A stretch of 64,000 bases of DNA from contig VXAI01000069.1 of the NCBI GenBank assembly GCA_013399305.1, positions 1,282,282 to 1,346,281 of the forward strand. The letters run 5' to 3'. Source of the stretch: Rostratula benghalensis (Eukaryota > Chordata > Aves > Charadriiformes > Rostratulidae). Position 1 is the first letter of the stretch. The number at the start of each line of letters is the position of its first letter. The position numbers and the translations under genes are program-made. Positions 1 through 10,500 of this stretch are shown here, piece after piece. A model generated the notes under the pieces. The model was not told the origin of the DNA, ran no database searches, and saw nothing but the letters and a program-made list of their open reading frames with translations.

Positions 1-3000
1 TTTTTTAAGATTCATGTACAGTGTAGTTAGCACAAACAACCTCATCATAGTTCAGCATCAAAAATGGTAACCGTGGGCAACTTCTAGGTTGTAGAACGTG
101 GCATGGCAAAGTCAGCCCTCAGCAGTCCTTGATACTGCTCTGATGCCAGACGTTCACACTGTGGTTCTACGTCAACAGAACTCACTATTTGCCATGGAGC
201 CTTCAAATTCCATTTTAAAAATAGAATTCTTCATTTTCTTATTGGCTTTCATTTGATATTATCAGTACTATGTCAGAGCAATTTTTAAGTATTCGCTTCT
301 ATAACATAAAGTAGGTTTATTATCCCTTGTTCTACAGGATGACTAAGAAACTGATACAGAGGTCCAAAGGTGTCTGTCTGACTAATTCAAGTCCTGATGT
401 CATTAAACTTCAGAAGAGGCAGCAAATAATCAGAACCCTCTTTATAAATAAGTTTCACCATCTCAAATTGCTTCTATTTCACCCTCCAAAATTACTCAGA
501 TGGCCTCATAACTGGGATTATGAACAGTAGCTGTCCCAAGCCAAGATGCTATGATTTTTCAAAGCCTAGGAATGTGTGACAGTTCCTAAAAGCAATCTAA
601 CCATGCCCTGGTGACAACAAAATTGCCTGCAACTGAATCAGAGCTCCTTTGGTCAGTTTCCAATGACAAGTCCCAGGGGGCAATTCACTGTAGGCCAACA
701 CTTTAAGCTTTTTTTTTTTTCATACCCAGGTCTACCTCACTCATACTATGGAGATACTCCTACACAGGAGAGTAAATCCAGATCTTTATAGTGGTATTCA
801 GTGGCCCACTTGCAATGCTCTCTTCCTCTTTTCGGTGCCTTTAAAAGTCAGCAAATGAAACCCAACAGCTTATTTTTAACTACACATCTTTGATTACTGT
901 AAACCTTGTGTTCTGAGCAGTGCTTAGACGAGAAGCTTGCAGCTCCCACATGGGTGAGCCACCAAAGCCTGGCTGCCAGCACCGAGCTGCAGCTGCGGGA
1001 CACGGCAGAGGGGCTCAGTCCTCTCTCTGTGGGTCACTGCTAAATGGGTTGCCACAAACCCTGTACCAGGGGAAATGCACAGGGTCACCACTGCTGTCAG
1101 CTGCACCTCACATCCCCTTCCCTCTCCTTTCTCGTACTCATTACAAATTTCCCTCTCATTCCCACACATACAATGCCCTTCCTTCTCTCTCCCCTCCTTA
1201 CCTCAGGACTTAGGCTTCCCCTCCCGTATAGCAACCCCACAAGCCATCACAGCAGCTCGCCTTCTTCCTTACTTCCCAGGTCTGCCTCCCCGCCCCAACA
1301 CAAAACAGCTCCACACTGGTTCCATGTTAACCTCGAGTTCCTACTTCCCAAACCTCCCACACTGCTGGCCCAATGCTTCAAGCTCTTCTCCTAATCCTCC
1401 CGGGCTCCTATGGCCACTGCAGCAGCCCTTGCTCCCTACTTTCCAAACTCTCCTCATCTTCTCAACTTTCCTGCCCTTCAAGCCCCTGCTAAACATACGG
1501 AGTGTCAGCAACAGACCTCCCAGTACCCCAAGAAGAAGAGCCAGTGTCCCCAGCTACCTTCTTCTGAAGTCCCCAGGCCTCCAGCACTGATGTGCTTGCT
1601 GAAGGAGGTGGCAGAATGCCTCGGAGAAAAAAGTCGCACCTTGACTTGGCTCCCAAATAAAGACTTGCTTTGAGCTGAAAATACCATCTGACAAACTGCA
1701 GGTTGTATAGGCCTGGTTAGGACACATCAAATGGACCTGCTGCTTCTGCCAGTAAAGTAACTGACAACTGGCACGTTGTCATTTCCCATATAAGCTGTCA
1801 TTTTGTACAGCTCTGACAAGCTGTCAGTTGCAGGGGAACAGGAATCCAAGATCCTCAGACCCTTCTGAAGCAGATGACGTCCTAATGGGCGCAAGCTTTC
1901 CATCCTTTCTTCCTAATTCTGACATTTTCTACTTATCTCCGTGCTGACCCACCCTGGCTCTTATTCCTCATCCAGTTCTGATTCACTTTTCTCCTCAGTT
2001 TTAGTCACCGTGCCTCTTTCCCTGATGGGGCGTAATTACTGCAATCATTCAGAGCCAACAACACGTTCAAGCTCTCGGTTTTTTTGCTTAGTGCCACAAT
2101 TCCTGTCGGCCACCAGGATTGTAGCAGGTTAAATTCTGTTTGGAAATGTGTACACTCTTGCCTAACTTCCACACAAACGTCTGTGTAAACAGGTATTTCA
2201 AAACTTTATGCTTAAGCCAAAGTTCAGCAGAGTGGAACAGCAAAAAGCGAAGCAGAACTTCTCCCCAGCAAGTCTCAAGCCATGCTATAAAATGAAGAGG
2301 TGCTCAAACCGCTGAACAGAATTTTATTCTATTTCAATCATGAGACTGGCCAATCAGCATTTCTTTCTATAACTTCAGTTCACAAACTGCCGGAGCTTTC
2401 TGAACTTCAGAAAGCCAGAGCCAAACAGCCAATGCAGAAAAAATAAAGAAATCATCCTATTGAAACAAATTTCACAGGAGCAACAAGAAAAAAATGCCTC
2501 ATAATGGGAAATATCACATAACTGCATCTATGGATGAAGTAGATAGCTCTGCCCATAATGACAAATGGTAAAAAAAAACAAACAAAAAACCACAACAAAA
2601 CCAATAACCAGCCAATTTTTCTTTCAGTTAAAAGTCAAGGAAAGAAAAAGCCCTACATCTTCAGGAAAATAACCCTCAAAATTAAGTATTTATATGATAT
2701 TTTCTTGGTGGTTTGATCCAAATGAATGTACCAATGACCTTCAAGCCTGACATACTGCCCTACTGCCAGGGCAATGCCTGCCAGGCAGGCAGTCTACCAG
2801 AAAAGACTGAAAAACTCCAGGGTCTCCATTTTGGCCTAGATTTGGATTTCAACTTCTGTCATAAGAACAGCCTGGTTTATTTGCAGAAGGCAATTTTTTG
2901 CTAGGGACTGGGTCCTTGTGCTGAGCACAGCAATCTGTCCACACAAAGTTGAAAAACAAGGACATTAAACCCCATTTAGGTAGAATTTTCTTTATGGCAT

Positions 3001-4897
3001 TAGTTGCTGCTGAGCACTCTGATCTCTGACCCTTAGCTGCTTCAGGATTTAACATTTAAGGAATGCAGAATATTGCTGATTTAAACAGACTTCTTTAACT
3101 CATACACATTTCAAAAGACTGTATAGTCTCGGCTATCCTCAAAAATAACTTCAGATACACATTCCCATTGGCTTTAACTATAAAAATAACGCAGCAGACT
3201 GTAAAAATGGGACATAATTGGGGAGCTATAAGAGAATAATTTTCCTGCCTGGGTGGTTAAACACGGCTGGTGATACAGACCTCTCATGCAGCACCACTAC
3301 CACCTCCTGGACAAGCCAAGCAGGAACCACCAGCGTCTCTTCCAACTGTAAAATTAGTTTGCCTTGAAGACAGCCCCTCTATGAGCCCCAAGGCATGCCC
3401 AGTTCTACTGGGTGCTGGGAACCTCACCTTCCCAACCAGCTCTGCCATTCCCTGCAGAGCAGCATCCCTGCCCCACAGCACCAGCCCGGCGGGAAAGTCT
3501 CCAGTTACACCAGTTTTCCCTGGTTGTTCCCCACGTGCAGCCATGTCCATCAGACAGCTTCCCAGCAGGAATCACAGTGGAGAGACTCAACGCTAATGGC
3601 AACAGAATTTGGCTTAGATAAAAACCGATCAAGTTGCCGTGTCTCTCTGTTCCTAATTTAGGGAAACAAATTCCACAGCGCCTGTGATGAAGCCTTGCCT
3701 TAAATTTACATGCTTTTACTTGGCAAGAATCTACACTAAAATTCCATGTAAAACATGATAAATCCCAGAAAAGTGGTATCAATTACTTTGTAATAATGAT
3801 ATCACTGTGGTATAACTTCATGGCCTGTAAAGAATACGGCTCAATTCTCAGAATACACGGTAACACCACACTGCAATGTACAAACACCTCATAAAAAGTA
3901 CAGATTTATGGTGAGATACAGTTCTGGTAGCTACCCTGTTGTCCACAGATAAAAGTACTGGATGCAGTTAGAAGCATTCAGATATAGCACAAGCATACCT
4001 GAACTTTTTTTTTTTTTTTTTCTTTCACAACAAGTACAGAAAAAACAAAATCTTGACAACCGGATGTAGATTGCTTTAAATAGTGCTTTTAAGACCCTAT
4101 AATGCACATACCCCTCCAATCACCAACCCTTTCACTTAAAAATTGCAGTCTGTAAGACAACAGGAAGAAGCCCTGCTTATATTGTGCTTTTCTTCAATAC
4201 AGTATAAAAGAGCATCTTTAGTCAAAACAGAAAAAAAAATATCTCTATTTTTGGATGAAGACAAATCCAGTTTTAAGGATGCGATTAATGAGAATTTCCA
4301 ATTTATAAGAGTTAAAGATCAGTGGTTTCAAAATCTGGGTGGTCTTCCCATGCACAGTGGCATTTCCTTGAATGACAGCACATGTTGAAATAACATCCAA
4401 GAAGGCAATATTCCGAGCTGAAGAAACCGGGAGAAAACAAACCCCCAAAAAATCTTACAGGTAATTGTACCTTTAGCTTTCAGTCAACGGGGTGTTGCAA
4501 TGTTTTTGTGTTTGGAAAGCACTTCAAATGGGTTTCGTGTTGCAATCAAGTCACCTCCTTTGTGAAGGTTTCTTCAGCCATTGAACAATGTTGGTGGCTT
4601 TTCAGAAGATCCCATCAAACTCCAGACTCTAGAACCATATACACTGCTTCACTATTGACTCTCACTAAAACTTTTATACAAGTAAAATACCTGCTTATGC
4701 TTGCTCCTGCTGATGCAACCACAGAAATATTCTCCTTCTTGCTGTTGTTGCTTTTTGAGAGACCTGGGCACTGCACACCTTCTCAGGCTCTCTCTGGCTT
4801 TAAACGCACAGATTTGGCCTGGATTTCTTGTTCAGAGACACGGAGCTGAAACTGGCCATACTACTGTGTGTTTTAACTCATAGTGCACTCACAAGGT
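1..4897. other. Intergenic DNA upstream of SMNDC1, no gene recognised
   Basis: No reading frame here resembles a known protein and none continues through plausible splice sites. The stretch holds a pyrimidine-rich segment at about 1085-1480, an AATAAA at 1656-1661, a T12 run at 709-720, a T17 run at 4005-4021 and an A9 run at 4231-4239. Open frames around 1044-1673 are low-complexity Pro/Ser/Leu frames created by the CT-rich composition. Confidence 0.6.
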
Positions 4898-5095
4898 CAC
4901 TACAGAATCATGGAACAACATGGCTTTGGGAGGGACCTCTGGAGATCATCTCCTCCAGCCCCCCTGTCACAGCAGGTCCCCCAGGAAGGTGTCCAGGTGG
5001 GTTTGGAATGTCTCCTCTCTGGGCAGCCTGTTCCTGGGCTCTGCCACCCTCAGAATAAAGAAGTTCCTCCTCACTTCTTATATTTTCAGGAATGC
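4898..5095 (-). mobile_element. CR1 LINE, 5'-truncated 3' end, antisense
   Basis: On the + strand this begins with an 'acagaatcatgg' type start, followed by 'gggacctctggagatcat' and 'ctctgggcagcctgttcc', and ends with 'aagaagttcctcctcac'. These are hallmark phrases of the reverse complement of the avian CR1 3' region. The element is therefore inserted in - orientation and, as usual for CR1, only the 3' portion survives. Confidence 0.88.
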
Positions 5096-5765
5096 TAAGG
5101 TTCTAGGATTGCTCTGTATCAATAAATTCCTGTGTTTTCAAGTCACTGATCTGTACAGAAAGAGTTAACAGAAAATGTTTCCTATATCTAGTTCTAGATT
5201 AGCACTAAAAATACTAAAAAGATGGTACTGTTGTTATCTTCACTGTAACACTTGGTCTCATTAATCAGTCAGTGATCAGCATCTACTAATTTCTGTATCC
5301 TAATTACCAAATCATACAGCAATATACAGAGGTATCTGTTATCCTTGGTCAGGATATCCTCTGAGGGCATGACCCAAGCATTGCAGAACACAGTAAATGT
5401 ATTTCCCCCTTAGAATGTAACAAACCCTGAGCCCAAGTGAAGTCATCTTCCTGAGGAGCCCTGCACGCTGATGACCAGGAGGGACAGGATGCTCACAGGA
5501 GACACTGATCCTCCTGCTAACACTAAGAAACTTATTGGGCACCTGGCTAATTTATCTGGCTCACAGGTTCAAGGCCAAATTGATTACTGGATTTCCACTA
5601 GGAAATATTTCTTTTTCTTTCTTTGACAGGCTTGAAGAAGCCATCAAGCTTCCCCCTGCCCTTTCCCTTTCTGTTGTAGGACCAAATAGTGAAACTTACC
5701 ATCTTCTCAGTCACATGGTTCTAATTACGACTTCGGCAGCCACAAATTATGGTTTGAGGGACTCT
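5096..5765. other. Intergenic, nothing recognised
   Basis: AT-rich unique-looking sequence between two oppositely oriented CR1 pieces. No coding potential, RNA gene or repeat was recognised. Confidence 0.5.
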
Positions 5766-6034
5766 TGATCGGGGAGTGGAGCGATAGGAAGAGACCTCAT
5801 GGTTCTGAACTGGAAAAGGGTAGACTTAGATTCTTTGCTGTGAGGGTGGTGAGGCCCTGGAAGAGGTTGCCCAGAGAAGCTGTGGCTGCCCCATCCCTGG
5901 AGGGGTTCAAGGCCAGGCTGGATGGGGCTTGGAGCAACCTGGTCTGGTGGGAGGTGTCCCTGACCAGGGCAGGGGGGTTGGAACTGGATGATTTGAAGGT
6001 CCCTTCCAACCCAAACCATCCTGCAATGGTCAGT
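5766..6034 (+). mobile_element. CR1 LINE, 5'-truncated 3' end, sense
   Basis: Typical sense-strand CR1 3' phrases appear in order: 'gaggttgcccagagaagctg', 'ttcaaggccaggctggatgg', 'agcaacctggtctggtggga' and 'ggtcccttccaacccaaacc'. The copy ends just before the CpG island of SMNDC1. It belongs to a different CR1 subfamily from the copy at 4898-5095. Open frames across it, for example on the + strand at 5765-6049, are CR1 3'-region sequence and not a host gene. Confidence 0.9.
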
Positions 6035-6330
6035 GTCAGACACGAGTGAGGGTACGTTTAGTCTCAGGTACTCTGTGCCCCCCGCAGCCGCCAGCAGTCA
6101 GACATCGAACTCTGACACCACTCCTCTGCGAACGAGGACCCAGCCTTTGCCCAGCAGGGCGACATTTCGGTTCTGTGCGTGTCAGCTCCCTCAGGGCAGC
6201 GCGACAGGCCAGCTCCGCCCCGCACCGCACCGCCCCGCACCGCGGAGCCGCAGCAGGGGGGACCCCAGCCGTCTCCCTGCGGTATTGCCGACCTCGCCGC
6301 CTGACTTGCCGAGGGACAAGAGGACCACCC

Positions 6331-6373
6331 GGCCCCGGCCCCGGCCCCGGCCCCGGCCCCGGCCCCGGCCCCG
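6331..6373. repeat. GGCCCC hexanucleotide tandem array abutting the gap
   Basis: About seven uninterrupted copies of GGCCCC run straight into the run of Ns, so the true length is unknown. The complementary strand reads GGGGCC, a G-quadruplex-capable unit. All six frames give dipeptide repeats such as Gly-Pro, Pro-Arg and Gly-Ala. No ORF through this array and the Ns should be treated as a gene. Confidence 0.95.
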
Positions 6374-6544
6374 NNNNNNNNNNNNNNNNNNNNNNNNNNN
6401 NNNNNNNNNNNNNNNNNNNNNNNNNNNNNNNNNNNNNNNNNNNNNNNNNNNNNNNNNNNNNNNNNNNNNNNNNNNNNNNNNNNNNNNNNNNNNNNNNNNN
6501 NNNNNNNNNNNNNNNNNNNNNNNNNNNNNNNNNNNNNNNNNNNN
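6374..6544. other. Assembly gap (171 N)
   Basis: An unbroken run of N inside the CpG island, immediately after the GGCCCC array. The missing sequence probably contains more of the array or other very GC-rich promoter DNA. Confidence 0.99.
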
Positions 6545-6560
6545 TAAGTAGAGCGCTCGC

Positions 6561-6586
6561 CACGTGACGCGGGGCGGCAGCACGTG
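6561..6586. promoter_or_regulatory. SMNDC1: Two canonical CACGTG E-boxes, 20 bp start to start
   Basis: CACGTGAC occurs at 6561-6568 and again at 6581-6588, about two helical turns apart and about 175-200 bp before the exon 1 donor. CACGTG followed by AC is a good site for bHLH-zipper factors (MYC/MAX, MXD/MXI1, USF, TFE families). Binding is inferred from the motif only. Confidence 0.7.
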
Positions 6587-6597
6587 ACCGGAGGGGC

Positions 6598-6650
6598 GCT
6601 CTCGCGAGCGCCGGCGCGCGCTGGGCCTGTGCCCCGCCCCTTCCCCCGGC
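6598..6650 (+). promoter_or_regulatory. SMNDC1: SMNDC1 core promoter with TCTCGCGAG and GC box
   Basis: A TCTCGCGAG element (6600-6608), close to the TCTCGCGAGA motif of TATA-less housekeeping promoters, is followed by a GC box at 6631-6640. The transcription start is expected within or shortly downstream of this stretch. The exact start cannot be read from sequence. Confidence 0.5.
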
Positions 6651-6760
6651 CCGAGGCGAAGGAGACCGGAGCGGCGGCGGCCAGACGGGACCCGGAGCGG
6701 TGACACCCGCTCGCCCCCCTCCCCGCCCCCGACCGGCCTGGGCCCCGCAAACCCGCCGAG
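6650..6760 (+). other. SMNDC1: SMNDC1 non-coding exon 1 (5' boundary approximate)
   Basis: The 3' end is set by a strong donor: CCGAG followed by GTAAGAA at 6761. No ATG in frame with SMNDC1 lies here, and the first coding exon starts at its own acceptor, so this exon is 5' UTR. The 5' boundary is a guess. Confidence 0.6.
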
Positions 6761-7408
6761 GTAAGAACTGGCGGCGGTCTACCGCCCCCGCACCCCCCCT
6801 CTGCCGCCCGGCGGTCTCTTCCTTCCCGCTTAGAAGGAGCTGGGCCTAGGCCTCGGCTTAGGCCTGGGCCTGTCAGCCGGCGCGGGCCCTTCCTCACGGG
6901 CCCGGCTTCCCCTTCCTCGCCGTTTCCTGAGGCGCCTGGCTGGGTCCGAGTTGCCGCCGGCGACCCTGCTGCCGGGGGGTGGCTTCCCGGAGCACCGGCG
7001 GGGGCCAGGTCCGCGCCGCGGCGGGGATCTCGCTGCTGTGAAGAGGCAGGCCCTGCCTTGCGGCAGCCGGAAGGGAAAGGCTGTCGTGCGCGGCGCTTTT
7101 CTAAAGGTGCGCGTAATTTTGATGCTGCCTAAAGACCGTGCTGTTTACCCACTGTAAGTTATGTGCTTCCCTGTGCACGCACACAGGCGCATTTAAGTGT
7201 TCTATTTTAAAAATTCCTCGGACATAGTTGAACGGTACCAAAAACTTAAGGTGAGTGCATTACTGAAACTGAGTTGTGTTTTTAATAATTTAGTGATAGC
7301 TTTTCGTGGTATTTATTTAGCAATATCACTGTGCTCGAGCCACGAGGTGTGACAAAAACAGCAACCCTGTTGTCTTGATGTGTTTGTGTGTGCGTGTGTT
7401 TCTTGCAG
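6761..7408 (+). other. SMNDC1: SMNDC1 intron 1 (5' UTR intron)
   Basis: GT donor at 6761 and a 'ttgcag' acceptor ending at 7408, preceded by a GT-rich tract. About 650 bp. The first 330 bp is still CpG island; the rest is AT-rich. An open frame at 6951-7157 is a composition effect. Confidence 0.7.
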
Positions 7409-7528
7409 ATGTCAGAAGACCTGGCTAAGCAGTTGGCCAGCTACAAAGCTCAGCTTCAGCAGGTTGAGGCTGCCTTATCCGGCAATGCAGAAAATGAGGA
7501 CTTACTAAAACTGAAGAAAGACTTACAG
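7409..7528 (+). CDS. SMNDC1: SMNDC1 coding exon 1 of 5 (residues 1-40)
   Basis: The ATG is the first three bases after the acceptor AG at 7407-7408. The exon is 120 nt, encodes MSEDLAKQL... to ...KKDLQ, and ends at a GTGAGC donor in phase 0. This start gives the known N-terminus of the family. Confidence 0.97.
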
Positions 7529-10500
7529 GTGAGCACTTGAGGGTATAAGAAGCTGAAACTTTTAGGGTCTTTAATGGTTTTTCATTTTTCATTTTTTTTT
7601 TTTTTGCAGCAAAAATATGTACTTGGTGAATTTATTACTTTTTTTTTTTTTCAGATAGTTTGATGCAATTATGGTAGGATTGGTTTGAAAAAACCCAGCG
7701 TGTCCAATTTTAAACCTCTCTTGTAGATTAGTAACAAAGATATACGAATTTATGTAGCAAACTCTTCTGCTAAAAACTTTAGCCAGAGTGATGGAAGATA
7801 TGCCAGTGCTGTCTTTACTCTCTCTATATATATTTTTTTTCAGAACATTTATCAGAGAATAATAAATTTTTTTATTGCTTTTACTACACTGAAAGGTGAG
7901 GACTAGGCTTAACATTATACCTTTCTACTTATTTTTTGAGTTGTCAAAATAATTTGATCCAGAATCTATTTATTCGTGGCATACATTTGCAATGATAAAA
8001 TCTTTAGAGTGTACTTCAGTATTCCTTGTAAATCTAAGCCTTGATTGTGTTAAGGTTTTCTTATAAGAAGGGAAAAGAGTAATTGTCTTCATTTGCTGCT
8101 TGCATTATTTAAAAAATTTGAGAGCATACCATGCTCTTAAGAGCTGAAAACCATTTCTTGTCCTGAGGGTATTTTTGGCCACAGGCTTAATTTTAAGTTG
8201 ATAAGTGGTCTTTTAGATTCATGTACATATAAAGACACATTGGCATATAAAAAAAAAAAAACCCAAACAAATCCAAAACCCAGCAGTGCTGTTAAAATTT
8301 ATCATGAGAGTGCAAGATGCTGCTTCATTTCTGTTGTGGATTGCTTTAGCTGTCTGATCTACAAATGTATCAGGCTGCCTAGATTCAGTATGGAAATAAC
8401 AGCAATAAAAATGGTGCTTCAACCAAAGTACGACCATGCATCAAATCTGGTGTGTAGAATTCCTTTAAATTACAGAGGCTTTGTGCCCACAAGGCACTTT
8501 ATAGATCATCTTAATGTCCTTCGTTGTACACTGTTAAAAGCATGTGTATATTTTTATATTTTTAAAATGCACAGCAAAACCCATATGGGATGATATTTCC
8601 GATACCAACACGACCTCGGCTTTGATATGCAGAGATCATTGATGTGAAAGGACAACTTGCAAACTTTTTTATAAAAGCTTTCTGCACAGAATGGGGAAGA
8701 TCTTTACACTTTCGTCCCCAAAAGGTTTGCTATCCATATGTTCCACCTTGAAAATGACATAATGTGTTGCAGGCTTAATATATTGCCAATCTAGCAACTG
8801 TAAAAATGGGTTCGTGCCTCAGTGTCCCAACTAAATACCTTTTTGTCTGTTCAAAAAGATTGCTACAATGAAATTGAAACATTTTTTCCCTATCATAAAT
8901 AATGGTTTATTTGTTGTACTGAGCTTATTACTAAGTAACAAGGTTAAAATAAATATTGGAAGAAATTTTGTAACTATTTAGCTTTTCACTTTTTGTTTCA
9001 CTGAAGCACTTCTAGGACAGTGTCCATGCACCCCAGGTCCAAACTTACCTTTTCTATCGAGTAGCATGGAGGGCAGGCATCATCTTCTGTAACTAGAGAT
9101 GATACCTGTGGGTGTTGTGTTTTGGAGTGTAGAGCTCTGTCTGGTTTTGTAAGGACCAGTTGGTCAGGAAAAGTCTTGGCAAACTCCTGACCAGTGTTCC
9201 CTGCGAGTCACACCTTTGTGTCACGGGGACGTGGCAGCCAGCCATACTGATCAACCCATGGGGCTGTTCTGAGCTGCTGGGGCAGTCCAACTTGTGCTCA
9301 GAAATTTTCTTTGAATGAGCTGTTCTGTTCATTCAGTTATCTCATGCATTGCAATAAAATTAATGTTTCTTTTTTGTGTGCTTAGCACGCCTGGTGGATA
9401 TCAGATGAGTATTTTTAGCAAAAGTTTGCTATTTATAGCCTAGTGTGTAAGTGACTTCATCAAATTCAAAAAAACCTTGGTAGACTTGTCTGAAACTGCA
9501 CAGTTGAGTTCTCCAATAAGCCATCTCTGAATGTGGCAAGAATAAGTCACCAGTTTGGTATCAGTGGTAGCCTGCAGAGCTGGAACACTCATGTTCAGGT
9601 AGCTTGTGCCTGACGTATTAGTATTTGACCTGCTGAGATAAGATACCCACTACACAGCACTGTGCCTCTTGGATTTGTAGAATATAGCTTTCTGTGTAAT
9701 GAGGATTTTGCATCTGACAGGGAAAATGAGGTTAATGGTGTGTATTCTGTGGCGTGCTCTCAAACCAGGTATTTTGATAATCAAAATCTGATCTAGTCCA
9801 TCTGTAGTGTTATGGCAAATGGAGACCAGAGTAGGTAGAAGTAATTGCAAGTCTGTTTCTGTGCTTACAGTTGCTACTGATGTGCTGCCTGCTGCACTTA
9901 GTAACTAGCAGCTCCTCTCAAACAAAGAGCAGAACTTCTGTTAGGAAGGTGTTTGAAATTCAGACATTAACAGCTGCAACAGAAACAAACTGTTAGGCCA
10001 TTCATGCCAGCTGCATAGATAATCAGATAAAGCATGTAAGTTTATATTGTATTAACTTCTTATCTGGGTACTGCTTATGATCCTGTAGGTTTTTTAAGGA
10101 ATGAAGAGCAGCTTCTGCTGCTTTTTCCTGACCTAGTCTTTGTGCACCCATAGGTGAAATAGGATGTGAAACCAGGGGGAAAGTTCAGGCTTCGCTGAGC
10201 CTCAGTTTACTTGTAACCCTCCCCTGACTGGAATATTTACAGTTAGGTAGGAGAGTGACAATGGTTCATGCTGTGGTAGTTAAGGAACTGAAGAATGTTT
10301 CTTCTGCAAGGGTTGCTTTGCCTTGTACAGAAAATTTAAATCACCTTCTGGCTCCTTTTTAACAATAGTGACAGCCAGTAGTTTTGATTGCACAGAATAA
10401 GAATATAATGTTGACAGGAAGCTGGGGAGGGGCTTTTGCATGCTTCTGTCTGTGAATTAATGATCATAAAAAAAACTGGAAGAAAATTGTATTTTGATAT

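Larger units (their letters stand above)
6080..7090. promoter_or_regulatory. SMNDC1: CpG island over the SMNDC1 promoter, exon 1 and start of intron 1
   Basis: Base composition switches abruptly to very GC-rich and CpG-dense at about 6080 and returns to AT-rich by about 7100. The island holds GC boxes (6631-6640, 6721-6730), two CACGTG E-boxes, a TCTCGCGAG element (6600-6608) and a splice donor at 6761. It is broken by the unsequenced gap 6374-6544. There is no good TATA box, as expected for a housekeeping splicing-factor gene. It could also fire divergently, but no gene was recognised on the - strand upstream. Confidence 0.85.

Noticed and set aside
6036..6897. Long frames on both strands through 6036-6897, including dipeptide-repeat proteins
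   Set aside because: They cross 171 unknown bases and a hexanucleotide array; the open frame is an artefact of N and GC content.
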